Positions 50,267 to 59,052 of a stretch of DNA of 64,000 nt are shown one piece after another; the first letter of the stretch is position 1; every line of letters starts with the position of its first letter. The stretch comes from Phytomonospora endophytica. GTDB taxonomy: Bacteria > Actinomycetota > Actinomycetes > Mycobacteriales > Micromonosporaceae. The notes under the pieces are model-generated. The model was not told the DNA's origin, searched no databases, and was given only the letters and a program-made list of their open reading frames with translations. Location of the stretch: NCBI RefSeq assembly GCF_014202425.1, contig NZ_JACHGT010000025.1:11883-75882 (forward strand), written 5' to 3'. The translations under genes and the position numbers were made by a program.

Positions 50267-51052
50267 ATGAGCGGGAGACTGCGCGAGATCGCGCTCCGGA
50301 CCGTGGAGATCGCGGACACGGGTGCCTACGAGACGCCGTCGGGCGTCCGGGTCGTCATCGACGCCGCCGGTGCCGCCACCGAGACGAGGATGTACGCCCC
50401 CGGCATGACCCTGCGCCCCAAGGGATCGACGGCCGCACCGGACGTCGAGGTCACCGCGGAGTCCACATTGGAGGCGACGCGCAGGCTCGCGCCCGACGTC
50501 GCCTGCCTGGTGTTCGCCTCGGCGAAGAACCCCGGCGGCGGCTTCCTCGGTGGAGCCCAGGCCCAGGAGGAGTCGGTGGCGCGGGCGTCGGGACTGTACC
50601 GGTGCCTGCGGACGGAGCCGGATTTCTATGCCTACCACCGCTCCCAGGGCGACCTGCGCTACAGCGACCGGGTGATCCACTCCCCCGCCGTGCCCGTCTT
50701 CCGCGACGACAAGGGCCGGCTGCTGGAGGAGCCCTACGAGGCGACGTTCTTGACCGCCGCCGCCCCCAACCTCGGCGCGATCCTGCGCAACACACCGGAA
50801 CTGGCCGACTCGGTGCCCGACGTGCTGGCCCGCCGCGCGGAACGGGTGCTCACGGTCGCGGCCGCGCACGGACACCGCGTGCTCGTACTGGGGGCATGGG
50901 GATGCGGGGTGTTCCGCAACGAGCCGCGGACGGTCGCGGAAGCCTTCAGGGGGGCGCTGGAGGCGGTGCCGTACTTCGAGCGGGTGGTGTTCGCGATCTA
51001 CGGGGGCGGTGCGGTTCGAGACACCTTCGCCGACGTCCTGGGCGGAGGCTGA
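50267..51052 (+). CDS. Bacterial-type PARG (TIGR02452/DUF2263)
   Basis: A 261-aa protein of the TIGR02452 family, macrodomain-like bacterial poly(ADP-ribose) glycohydrolases. The PARG signature GGGFLGGAQAQEESVARASG (GGG-X6-QEE) is intact, with NPGGG before it and LGAWGCGVFRNEP after. It would release ADP-ribose from modified macromolecules, reversing ADP-ribosylation. No ADP-ribosyltransferase gene was seen in the window. A copy of its last 20 codons recurs at 52220. Confidence 0.9.
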   Translation: MSGRLREIALRTVEIADTGAYETPSGVRVVIDAAGAATETRMYAPGMTLRPKGSTAAPDVEVTAESTLEATRRLAPDVACLVFASAKNPGGGFLGGAQAQEESVARASGLYRCLRTEPDFYAYHRSQGDLRYSDRVIHSPAVPVFRDDKGRLLEEPYEATFLTAAAPNLGAILRNTPELADSVPDVLARRAERVLTVAAAHGHRVLVLGAWGCGVFRNEPRTVAEAFRGALEAVPYFERVVFAIYGGGAVRDTFADVLGGG

Positions 51053-51060
51053 GAAGACGC

Positions 51061-52152
51061 GTGCCAGTGTTCGCGTGCTCGGGCTGCGACACCGAGCTGA
51101 CCACGGCCCTCACCCGTGTCGCGCTACCGGTCCACGCCCACCAGCGGTACGGGAACGCGACCCGGCTGCCGACGCTCATGGCCTCCGGGACCTTCGCCGT
51201 CGATCCCGAGCCTTCCGGCCCGCCGTCACGGAGGTGGGCGGAGATCGATCCGCGGGAGGCGGCGGCACGCGGGGTCCACGCGCCGGTCTTCGCCCTGTCC
51301 TACGGTGATCCCGGCGCCATCGTCGTCGCCCCCGGCGACATCCACGGCACCGTCCTGATCCCTTCGAAGACCAGCGGGTACTGCTGCGGCCTCGACGGCG
51401 GCGACGGTCCCAACCTGGCCTGCGAGGTCTGCGATCTGCCCGTAGCCACCCGGATCGACGACTGCTCGTACTGGCAATCGGCATGGCTCGACCCGAAGGC
51501 CGTACGCGCTCTCCCCACCGGCGCCAAAGCACCACCGCCGACCTGGGACGAACTCCTCGCGAGCGGCGAGAGCACACCGCCGCTCGAAGTGATCTCCACC
51601 TGGAACGGCGGCCTGAGGCTGGACCACCGCTGGTCGTGGAGCCCACGCTGGGAGGCGGCGGCCGGACGGGCGCTGGCGCACCTTCTGGCGGCCTCGGACG
51701 GCTCGGCGGTGATCGTTCCCACCGGTATGGCCGCGGAGGCCTTCCAGCGCGTCCTGGACGCCCTTCTCCCCGCGGCTCCGCCGGCGCTCCGGGCCGCTCC
51801 GGCCGGGCCCGGACTCCCGAACCAGGACGCCGAGATCCTCCTCGTGCCGGAGCACCCGAACACCGGGACGCCGTGGGACGGCGGCGATCCCACCACCGTT
51901 CGGGTGCCGCTGCCGTTCGGGATCTGGCGATGGCTGGCCTTCCCGCGACCGGACCTGCCCCTCCTCGCCTCCGGGCGCCTGCCCGACGACGTCCTTCGCG
52001 ACGATCCCGCGCCACCGCGCCCGGGCCGCTTGTTCGGGCCCGACTGGGACGTGTTCCACGCGACCCTCGTCCGGCTGCCCGCGGTCCGGCTCCCGTGGCT
52101 CCGGGCGATCCTCGACGACATCGACACCGAGACCCGCCACCGGCTCTTCTGA
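51061..52152 (+). CDS. Conserved Cys-rich protein (363 aa) beside PARG gene
   Basis: An uncharacterised protein type that I recall from actinomycetes without a name. It begins VPVFACSGCDTELTTALTRV, then ASGTFAVDPEPSGPP, VVAPGDIHGTVLIP, SGYCCGLDGGDGPNLACEVC and DDCSYWQSAWLDP. The CxxC pairs probably bind zinc. The C-terminal half (from about 170) contains LRLDHRWSWSPRWEAAAGRA and is variable. The GTG start lies 8 bp after the PARG stop, so they are likely an operon. Flanked at the 3' side by a terminator and a PARG gene remnant. Confidence 0.7.
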   Translation: MPVFACSGCDTELTTALTRVALPVHAHQRYGNATRLPTLMASGTFAVDPEPSGPPSRRWAEIDPREAAARGVHAPVFALSYGDPGAIVVAPGDIHGTVLIPSKTSGYCCGLDGGDGPNLACEVCDLPVATRIDDCSYWQSAWLDPKAVRALPTGAKAPPPTWDELLASGESTPPLEVISTWNGGLRLDHRWSWSPRWEAAAGRALAHLLAASDGSAVIVPTGMAAEAFQRVLDALLPAAPPALRAAPAGPGLPNQDAEILLVPEHPNTGTPWDGGDPTTVRVPLPFGIWRWLAFPRPDLPLLASGRLPDDVLRDDPAPPRPGRLFGPDWDVFHATLVRLPAVRLPWLRAILDDIDTETRHRLF

Positions 52153-52169
52153 CCCGTCATAAAAAAGGG

Positions 52170-52191
52170 GCCGCCGAGTCACCCCGGCGGC
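52170..52191 (+). terminator. Hairpin terminator of the PARG operon
   Basis: A 7-bp stem GCCGCCG/CGGCGGC (52170-52176, 52185-52191) after an A6 run and followed by TTT, 18 bp past the stop at 52152. Confidence 0.65.
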
Positions 52192-52219
52192 GGTTTCCTC
52201 GCCGGCGCTAAGGCCCAGG

Positions 52220-52282
52220 GTGGCGTTCGCGATCTACGGGGACGGACGCGTCAGCGAGGAGTTCGAGACCGTCTTCGGCTGA
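52220..52282 (+). pseudogene. Duplicated 3' end of a PARG-family gene
   Basis: The 21 codons read VAFAIYGDGRVSEEFETVFG then stop. They match the C terminus of the gene at 50267 (VVFAIYGGGAVRDTFADVLG), with the DNA stretch GTTCGCGATCTACGGGG shared exactly. No upstream part of the gene is present. It is a relic of a second PARG-family gene, or of the original 3' end displaced by the insertion at 51061-52152. Confidence 0.75.
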
Positions 52283-52408
52283 CCCTCCACGCCCGGACCC
52301 GTTCTCCCTTGACGCCGTCGCGAGGCGCGGTACCTTACCCATGGCGCCGCCTCGCCTCGGCACGCCGAACCGATCCCGGCTCGGCGAACCTAGGGAAAGG
52401 TCTCACCA

Positions 52409-53194
52409 ATGCCCCAGCTCAGCACGGAACGAACCCGGCGGGCGATCGTCGAGCACACCCGGCGGATGGCCGAAGCGGCGGCAGCGGCCGGGCCCGGCGC
52501 CGCAGTGCCGACCACTCCGAAATGGACGGTGACCGGCCTGGTCGAGCACCTTGGCCAGACCCAGAACTGGGTCGCCGAGATCATCGAACGCCGCATCGCC
52601 GACCCGACGCGGCTGCCCACCGAGATGGCCGCGCTCCCCGACGATCCCGCCGAGTGGCCCGCGTGGCTGTCGGCCTCCGCGCAGCGGGTCGCCGACGCAT
52701 GCTCCGACGACGCGATCGACGCCCCCGTGTTCAACGCCGCCGGGGACGAGCGGACCGGTACTCGGTTCTGGATGTCCAGCATGCTCAACGAAGCCGTCGT
52801 CCACGGCTTCGACGCCGCCAACGCCGCCGGCCTGCCGCCCGACGTGGAACCCGACGTCGCGGCCGCGCTCATCGACAACCACTTCAAGATGCTCACCTCC
52901 CCCACCTGGGAGATGCAGCGTCCCGAGTCCGCACAGGCCATCCGGGGCACCGGGCAGACCCTCCTGTGGACGGCCACCGACACCGACGCCGGCTGGTTCG
53001 TCGAGCGGCACCCCGAAGGCGCGGCCTGGCGGCCGGGGACCGGGGACGCCGACGCGACGGTCAGCGGCCCGGCGGGATCGCTGCTGCTGAGCCTGACCCG
53101 GCGGATCCCCCTGGCGTCGAACGGGATCGAGGTCTTTGGAGACGCCGGCGTGGTCGAGCACTGGATCGGCAACACCGCCCACGACGCCGGCTGA
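52409..53194 (+). CDS. MDMPI-like (maleylpyruvate isomerase N-domain) protein
   Basis: A 261-aa four-helix DinB/MDMPI-type protein: VTGLVEHLGQTQNWVAEIIE and MLNEAVVHGFDAANAAGLPP carry the His residues expected for the metal/thiol site, and a C-terminal sterol-carrier-like domain follows (VSGPAGSLLLSLTRRIPL). Mycothiol-dependent isomerases and S-transferases have this layout. ATG with GGGAAAGG upstream. Confidence 0.82.
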   Translation: MPQLSTERTRRAIVEHTRRMAEAAAAAGPGAAVPTTPKWTVTGLVEHLGQTQNWVAEIIERRIADPTRLPTEMAALPDDPAEWPAWLSASAQRVADACSDDAIDAPVFNAAGDERTGTRFWMSSMLNEAVVHGFDAANAAGLPPDVEPDVAAALIDNHFKMLTSPTWEMQRPESAQAIRGTGQTLLWTATDTDAGWFVERHPEGAAWRPGTGDADATVSGPAGSLLLSLTRRIPLASNGIEVFGDAGVVEHWIGNTAHDAG

Positions 53195-53236
53195 CACACC
53201 GGCTCACCGGTCGCGGGACCCGCATCGAACAAAGAG

Positions 53237-53261
53237 GGCCGCCGGGTCTACCCCGGCGGCC
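53237..53261. terminator. Bidirectional hairpin terminator
   Basis: A 10-bp perfect stem GGCCGCCGGG (53237-53246) pairing with 53252-53261 and a TCTAC loop, between the convergent genes ending at 53194 and 53275. Confidence 0.8.
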
Positions 53262-53274
53262 CCACAGAACGCGC

Positions 53275-54933
53275 CTAGATCGGCGGCAGGTCCAGCTTCT
53301 CGTGGTGGTCCTCAAGGTTCTCGTACGGCTTCTCGACACGCGCCCGGCCACCCGTCCCGCCCTTCTGCCACGGGTGCGGTCCGGTCAGCGGCCGGTAGTT
53401 CACCCCGAGCGCGTCGAGGCGGCCGATGTGGGCCTCCAGGCGGTCCAGGATCGGCGCGGCGGCGCGCGCGTCCTTGGCGCCCCAGGCGACGTCGGCGACG
53501 ACCGCGAGTCGCGGATAGGCGCAGTACTCCAGCGCGAGGCGCGTCGGGATGTACTCGCTCCACAGTTCGGCCTGGAGACCGAGCACGCCCTCGGCGGAGT
53601 GACCCTCGGGAATCGGCTCGAAGCCGGCGATACCCTCGACGGTGTTCAGCCCGAAGATGTGCAGCGGCTCGTCGGCGTCCTCGGAGGAGTAGTAGTTGAG
53701 GTAGACCTCGTCGTGCGGTGCGATGACGACGGAGTGGCCGGCCTGGAGGGCCTTGGCGGCGATCGAGAAGTCCCGCCAGACCATCACCGCGGCGTCGGCG
53801 GGCGCGCCGCCGTCGAGGATCTCGTCCCAGCCGATCATCTTGCGGCCGGCGGCGGTCAGGTGCTCGCCCATGATCTTGGTGAACCAGGACTGGATGAGGT
53901 CGGTCGAGGCCAGTCCGAGCTCGGCCGCCTTCGCCTGTGCGGCGGGCGATTCGCGCCATTCGACGCGCGGGACCTCGTCGCCGCCGATGTGGACGTAGGG
54001 AGAGGGGAACACGTCCACGACGACGTCGAGCACGTCCTTGATGAAGCGCACGGCCTCATCGGTCGGTGCCAGCACCTCGGGGAAGATCCCGAAGGTCGTC
54101 GCCACGCCCTTGTCCTCGCGCCCCGGCACGTCCTGGTTGCCCAGTTCCGGGTAGGCCGCCAGCACCGAGCGCACATGCCCGGGCAGGTCGATCTCCGGCA
54201 CGACCGTCACGTGCCGTGCCGCCGCGTAGGACACGATCTCGCGCAGATCCTCGCGCGTGTAGTAACCGCCGTGCGGGGTGCCGTCGTAGCCCTGCGGTTT
54301 CCCGGCGTGCCCGACGACCGTCTCCGGACGCCACGACCCCAGCTCGGTCAGCTTCGGCCAGCCCGGCACTTCGATGCGCCAGCCCTGGTCCTCGGTGAGG
54401 TGCAGGTGCACGACGTTGAGCTGGTGCAGCGCGGCCAGGTCGATCTGGCGCAGCACGTCGACCTTCGGCAGGAAGTGCCTGGCCAGGTCCAGCATCACGC
54501 CGCGCCATGCGAAGCGCGGTTCGTCCACGATGGACACGGCCGGAACCTCGACCGGTCGTCCACTGTCGACCGCACCGGCCCGCAGCGTGTCGGCGGGGAG
54601 CAACTGGCGCAGGGTCTGCACCGCGCGGGCCAGGCCGGCGGGGTGCGCGGCGGTGAGGCGTACCCCGGCGGCGTCCACGTCGAGCGTGTAGCGCTCGGCG
54701 GCCACCGACGGGTACTCGACCGCGTCGCCTTCCAGGGCCAAGGTGACGGCGGGGCCGTCGGCGGAGGGCAGGACCGGCAGCGGGAGGCCCGTACCGGCGC
54801 GGAGCGCGTCGTGCAGCAGCCAGGCGGGGCCGGTCGCCTCACCGGAGGCGACGATCGAAACACCCCCGTCGAGGGTGAAGGTTCCAGTGTTCTCGGTGAC
54901 GGACAACGGCTGTGGCACCAGCGCCAAAGACAT
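53275..54933 (-). CDS. Beta-N-acetylhexosaminidase (GH20)
   Basis: A 552-aa GH20 enzyme that removes terminal GlcNAc from chitin oligosaccharides or glycans. The catalytic pair is Asp319-Glu320 in YVHIGGDEVP; an N-terminal GH20b domain precedes it (about 1-130), and HLHLTEDQGWRIEVPGWP is typical. No signal peptide, so it may act intracellularly on imported chitobiose. The ATG at 54933 is preceded by GGGGTGA. It complements the chitinase at 60093. Confidence 0.92.
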   Translation of the reverse strand: MSLALVPQPLSVTENTGTFTLDGGVSIVASGEATGPAWLLHDALRAGTGLPLPVLPSADGPAVTLALEGDAVEYPSVAAERYTLDVDAAGVRLTAAHPAGLARAVQTLRQLLPADTLRAGAVDSGRPVEVPAVSIVDEPRFAWRGVMLDLARHFLPKVDVLRQIDLAALHQLNVVHLHLTEDQGWRIEVPGWPKLTELGSWRPETVVGHAGKPQGYDGTPHGGYYTREDLREIVSYAAARHVTVVPEIDLPGHVRSVLAAYPELGNQDVPGREDKGVATTFGIFPEVLAPTDEAVRFIKDVLDVVVDVFPSPYVHIGGDEVPRVEWRESPAAQAKAAELGLASTDLIQSWFTKIMGEHLTAAGRKMIGWDEILDGGAPADAAVMVWRDFSIAAKALQAGHSVVIAPHDEVYLNYYSSEDADEPLHIFGLNTVEGIAGFEPIPEGHSAEGVLGLQAELWSEYIPTRLALEYCAYPRLAVVADVAWGAKDARAAAPILDRLEAHIGRLDALGVNYRPLTGPHPWQKGGTGGRARVEKPYENLEDHHEKLDLPPI

Positions 54934-55219
54934 GATCACCCCAGGAGGATGCGTGAGCGGGCAGGGATCAGTTCGGCACACCGTACGTCACGATCATGGG
55001 GGCGGACCAGACCTCGCCCGGAAATAGTCCAGAATCTGAAATGTTTAACCTTGGTAAGTGTTGATCTTCCATTTCAGTCCGTACCGGCACGGTCGCCCAC
55101 CTGGGAAGTCGCCGTGCGGAAATGGCCGCGACCGAGGCGTTCTCGACCCGGTGCCCCATTTGCCTTCGCGGGCCGCCGTCGCCGTCTCCGACGACATCCA
55201 TTGTGGACCTGAATAGGAA
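54934..55219. other. Intergenic region with no gene recognised
   Basis: A 286-bp stretch with locally lower GC (near 55030-55065) that probably contains the promoter of the GH20 gene. No GH20-linked operator of the DasR type was recognised, and no credible coding frame. Confidence 0.5.
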
Positions 55220-55452
55220 GGAGGACACGCCTCCGGCAGGCGTGTCCTCCTCCGCCGCGCCACCGGCCCACCCGGTGTCGCGTTCAACAAGAACGTCGTG
55301 GGCGCGCACCCGCGGGGTGCCGCCGTTGGTAAGACGGGTCCGGGACCGGGAAAGGTTGCCCCCGTTGAGAAGAAGAATTGAAGGAGGGCGTGCCCCCCGC
55401 CCGGCGGCACGCCCTCCACGACGTGCCGGTCGGCCCACCCGACCGGCACGTC
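55220..55452. terminator. Cluster of strong hairpins downstream of the second subtilase
   Basis: Three perfect stem-loops: GGAGGACACGCCT (55220-55232/55238-55250), GGAGGGCGTGCC (55383-55394/55406-55417) and GACGTGCCGGTCGG (55420-55433/55439-55452, loop CCCAC), with a shorter CACCGG-CCCAC-CCGGTG stem near 55262. The last one is 18 bp after the subtilase stop. More than one terminator's worth of structure is unusual. Confidence 0.7.
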
Positions 55453-55469
55453 CTCGCGAGTAACGCCTT

Positions 55470-58400
55470 CTACTTCAGTCCATACGCCTTGATCGTCGTG
55501 TGGACCGAGGTCTGACCCGTCTTGTCGGTGGTCGAGAAGCGCACCGAGACCGACTTCGCACCCGCCGGGTGCTTGAGGCTCGCGGTGGCGTGGTCACCGG
55601 TCCGGCTGATCGTGACCGTCTTCCACGTCTTGCCCTCGTCGTAGGACACCTCGAACTTCAGGCTCTTGGTGCCCGGGTTGACATCCGGGTTGCCGCGTTC
55701 GACGTCGAGCGTCACCGCCTGCGTCGACCCGACCGGCGCGTATCCGTTCACGACGCCGGCGGCGCCCATCCGGACCGCGCTGAGGTTCACGGCCTCGCCC
55801 TCCGGCGAGTAGGAACTGTCGAAGGTCCACTCACCACTGGACTTGGTCCCGATGTTCGACCACGCCACCGAACGCGTCGCCTCGCACTTGAGGGTGAAGC
55901 GGCCGTTGGTGCCCGGAGGCAGGTCGAAGTCACCGAGACACGGGTAATCCGACGAGCCGAGAACCTGACCGTCCTTCAGCAGCGACGTCGTCCCGGTCAC
56001 CCCGTTGGCGGAGTAGGAGTTCGTCGGCATACCCGGGGTCGGCCCCGAGAACATCGACACTCCGACCCCGATGTAGTCCTCGAAACGGCCCACGGACCAG
56101 TTCTCGACCGACGGTGTCAGCGGCACGTGGTTCCAGTTGACCGTCCGGTTGACCTTGCGCGGCGAGACGAAGCCCTGGTACTCCACGTCGAACTCGTTGA
56201 GGTCCCCGACGTACAGGTCGCTCGACCATTCCCACTCGCCGGTCTGGTAGTACTCGTCGACCGTCGAGGGCAGCGCGACCTCCAGGCCGAAACCGGAGGT
56301 GGAGTGCGGGAACAGCTCCGGGAAGTTGACCCGCTCGCCGGTCGTCTTGACGCCCTGGCTGTGATAGACGGCCTTCTCACGAGTGAAGGCGGAGTCCTTC
56401 GGGTTCTGCGTACTTCCCTTGGGCAGCTTGCCCTTCGTGACGTAGTTCAGCTCGTAGCGGTAGGGCTTCTTGGCCCCGTCCGGGCTGACGATCACCGGGT
56501 GCACCTGGTACAGGAAGTCGCTGCTCGCCAGTGCCTTGCTCTCGATGACCCACGCGGCCTCACCAGGCCCGATGCTGCCGTCGATGCCGTAACCGGACGA
56601 GCCGTCCTGGGACGTCGCCTCCATCGAGATGAGGGAGCCGACGAACTTCTCACCGGTACGGTCGGCGAGCCCGACGCTGTGCCTGGTCGCCTTGTTCAGG
56701 TCCCAGGCGGAGATCGCGTCGGCGTGGCCGATCGTGAGGTCCCCGGCGAAGAGGGTGTAGTTGGGCTGGGGCTGTTCGCTCCACACCGTTCCGAGGATCT
56801 CGTAGGTGCCCGGCGAGACGCGGACCGTCGTGTCGCCCGAGCCGTCGGCGATGGCGAGGTCGCCTTCACCGTCGGCGACGTTGAAGTAGAAGAAGGCGTA
56901 GTCCTCGATCGTGGTTCCCTTGCGGGGCTTGACCTTGATGGTCAGGTCGTGCATCTCCCGCTCAAGAACGCCGCCGGCCGCGGTGCGGATGACGAGGTCG
57001 TCGCCGTTGTTGGCGGTGAGTACGCCGCTGTAGGCGCCCTGGGGGCTTCCGGCGATCGGGTTGAAGGTGATGGTGGCCCCGGCGGTGCCACCGGCCGGGA
57101 TCGTGACGCTCGACTTGTTCACCGCGTAGACACCGGCCGGGGCCGGTGAACCATCGGGAGCGGTCGCGGCCAGCGACAGCGCGAGGGTGACCTCGGTGCT
57201 GGACCCGTTGGTGTAGGTGACCGTCTTGCTCACCGCGGGCTGGCCGTGTGGGAAGGCGAACTTCCCGAAGCTGAGCGAACCGACATCGGTGGTGACCTCC
57301 TGGGAAACGCCCCGGCCGATGTCGAGCCTGCCCGCGCCCTGTTCGTAGATCGTCAGCCCGTCAAGGCCCTTCGAGCTGTTCATCAGCGCCGACTTCAGCT
57401 GCCGCGCGGTCCAGTCCGGGTGCGCCTGCTTCAGCAACGCCGCGGCCCCCGCGACGTGCGGGGTGGCCATCGAGGTGCCACTGGCCCCGGTGTAGAAGTC
57501 ATCGACCGGTGCCGGGCCATCGGTTCCGGCCGCACGCGCCGCCACGATGTCACTGCCCGGCGCGGAGATGTCGGGCTTGACCGCCCCGTCACCAAATCGC
57601 GGGCCACGGCTGGAGAAGTCCGACAACTCATCGGACTTGGTCACACTGCCCACCGCGAGCGCCTCATCGGCCGTCGCGGGACTGGAGACCGCCTCATCGG
57701 CACCGTCGTTACCCGCGGCGATGACGAAAAGAGTGCCCGAGGCCAGCGAGATCTCGTTGACCGCGAGCGACAGCGGGTCGGTCCCGTCGCTGGGTCCACC
57801 ACCCAGGCTCAGGTTCACCGCGGCCGCGCCCTCATCGGCGGCCCACTGCATCCCGGCGATGATCGCCGAATCGTCACAGAAGCCGTCGTCGTCGCACACC
57901 TTCCCGATCAGCAGCTTCGCGTCGGGCGCCACACCCTTGTACTTCCCGTTCGACGCCGCACCCGTACCGGCCACCGTCGACGCCACATGCGTCCCGTGCC
58001 CGTAACCGTCAACGGCTCCGGGCGAAGTCCCGGTGAAGTCCTTGGCCTTACTGACACGACCAGCCAGATCGGGATGGGCCGGATCGTAACCGGTGTCCAG
58101 GACACCCACGGTCACCCCAGAACCGGTGTAACCCGCCTCCCACGCGACCGGAGCACCGACCTGCGGGACACTCTGATCCAGCAGGAGCTTGGAACGCCCG
58201 TCGAGCCACACGTGCTGGTAACCGTAGGAGAGCGCGCGGCCGTTGGAGGTGGTGAGCGCATCCCAGACGCCTTCGGCGTCGGCGGGGGCCACGTCGTAGA
58301 CGGCGGCGTCGATGCCCGACAGGGTCGAGGTGCGCTCGGCTCCGGCGATGTCGCCGGCGGGACGCGTTCCGTCCTCGTACTGGACGATCAGCGGCAGCGA

Positions 58401-58784
58401 AGCCGCGTCGGCGTGGCCGTCGCGGGCCAGCGCGGTCACGTTGAACAGGCGGCGGTCGAGTTTGCCGTCGGCGAGGAGGCGAACGGCGTCGCGCGGGATG
58501 ACCAGGCGCTCTTCGGCACCGTCGCGTTTGGTGATGAAGCTGGTGTAGCCGACGTTCTCACGGCCGTCGGCGGGCACGAAGGTGTAGCGGTTCCTCGACT
58601 GGAGTAAAACCTTGTCCCCGGTGATCAGTTCGATGACCTGGCTCGGCTGAGTGGGATCGATCGCGTGGGCGGTGTCGGGCTGTGTGGTGGCACCGGGCCA
58701 CGTGGGCTCGGCCGCGGCGGCGGTGCCGCTGCTCAGGACGAGGGCGGTCACCCCCGCGGCCGCGATTGCGGAGCGAATCTTCAA
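55470..58784 (-). CDS. Secreted subtilisin-like serine protease (S8), second copy
   Basis: A 1104-aa exported protease: signal (about 1-25, AAAA/EP), propeptide-like part with VIELITGDKVLLQ, and S8 domain with Asp230 (VLDTGYDPAHPDL), His263 (GYGHGTHVAS), Asn359 (AAGND) and Ser438 (GTSMATPHVAG). The C-terminal 600 residues are beta-rich with Fn3-like or jelly-roll-like strands. The TTG start at 58784 is chosen for the GGGGAG site 7 bp upstream. Closely related to the subtilase at 2237 but without a neighbouring LuxR regulator. A TGGGC-N5-GCCCA repeat lies at 58817-58831 in the leader. Confidence 0.92.
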   Translation of the reverse strand: MKIRSAIAAAGVTALVLSSGTAAAAEPTWPGATTQPDTAHAIDPTQPSQVIELITGDKVLLQSRNRYTFVPADGRENVGYTSFITKRDGAEERLVIPRDAVRLLADGKLDRRLFNVTALARDGHADAASLPLIVQYEDGTRPAGDIAGAERTSTLSGIDAAVYDVAPADAEGVWDALTTSNGRALSYGYQHVWLDGRSKLLLDQSVPQVGAPVAWEAGYTGSGVTVGVLDTGYDPAHPDLAGRVSKAKDFTGTSPGAVDGYGHGTHVASTVAGTGAASNGKYKGVAPDAKLLIGKVCDDDGFCDDSAIIAGMQWAADEGAAAVNLSLGGGPSDGTDPLSLAVNEISLASGTLFVIAAGNDGADEAVSSPATADEALAVGSVTKSDELSDFSSRGPRFGDGAVKPDISAPGSDIVAARAAGTDGPAPVDDFYTGASGTSMATPHVAGAAALLKQAHPDWTARQLKSALMNSSKGLDGLTIYEQGAGRLDIGRGVSQEVTTDVGSLSFGKFAFPHGQPAVSKTVTYTNGSSTEVTLALSLAATAPDGSPAPAGVYAVNKSSVTIPAGGTAGATITFNPIAGSPQGAYSGVLTANNGDDLVIRTAAGGVLEREMHDLTIKVKPRKGTTIEDYAFFYFNVADGEGDLAIADGSGDTTVRVSPGTYEILGTVWSEQPQPNYTLFAGDLTIGHADAISAWDLNKATRHSVGLADRTGEKFVGSLISMEATSQDGSSGYGIDGSIGPGEAAWVIESKALASSDFLYQVHPVIVSPDGAKKPYRYELNYVTKGKLPKGSTQNPKDSAFTREKAVYHSQGVKTTGERVNFPELFPHSTSGFGLEVALPSTVDEYYQTGEWEWSSDLYVGDLNEFDVEYQGFVSPRKVNRTVNWNHVPLTPSVENWSVGRFEDYIGVGVSMFSGPTPGMPTNSYSANGVTGTTSLLKDGQVLGSSDYPCLGDFDLPPGTNGRFTLKCEATRSVAWSNIGTKSSGEWTFDSSYSPEGEAVNLSAVRMGAAGVVNGYAPVGSTQAVTLDVERGNPDVNPGTKSLKFEVSYDEGKTWKTVTISRTGDHATASLKHPAGAKSVSVRFSTTDKTGQTSVHTTIKAYGLK

Positions 58785-59052
58785 GTTGAACTCCCCTAGT
58801 TCTCCCAGTGGATCCATGGGCGTGATGCCCACGTCTCAAGGACGCTCGCCGCGACGGGGGCGGTTGCCGCTTCGGTGACGGAAAGTCGGGACGGGACCGA
58901 CGGTGGGCTCCGAAGTGGACGGTGAGCTGGGGCGCCGCGAGGCCGCCGGTGCCAAGTCAGTGAATGAAGGGCGTGGTTCGCTTCGGTTGCGAGGGAACGG
59001 TTTCCGGGTCCGATACGTCCCGCCCCGGCGCGGAGGCGATACCTTCGGCGGC

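Noticed and set aside
54968-55438. Minus-strand frame in the gap between subtilase and GH20 genes
   Set aside because: It crosses several perfect hairpins and has no domain, signal or ribosome site.
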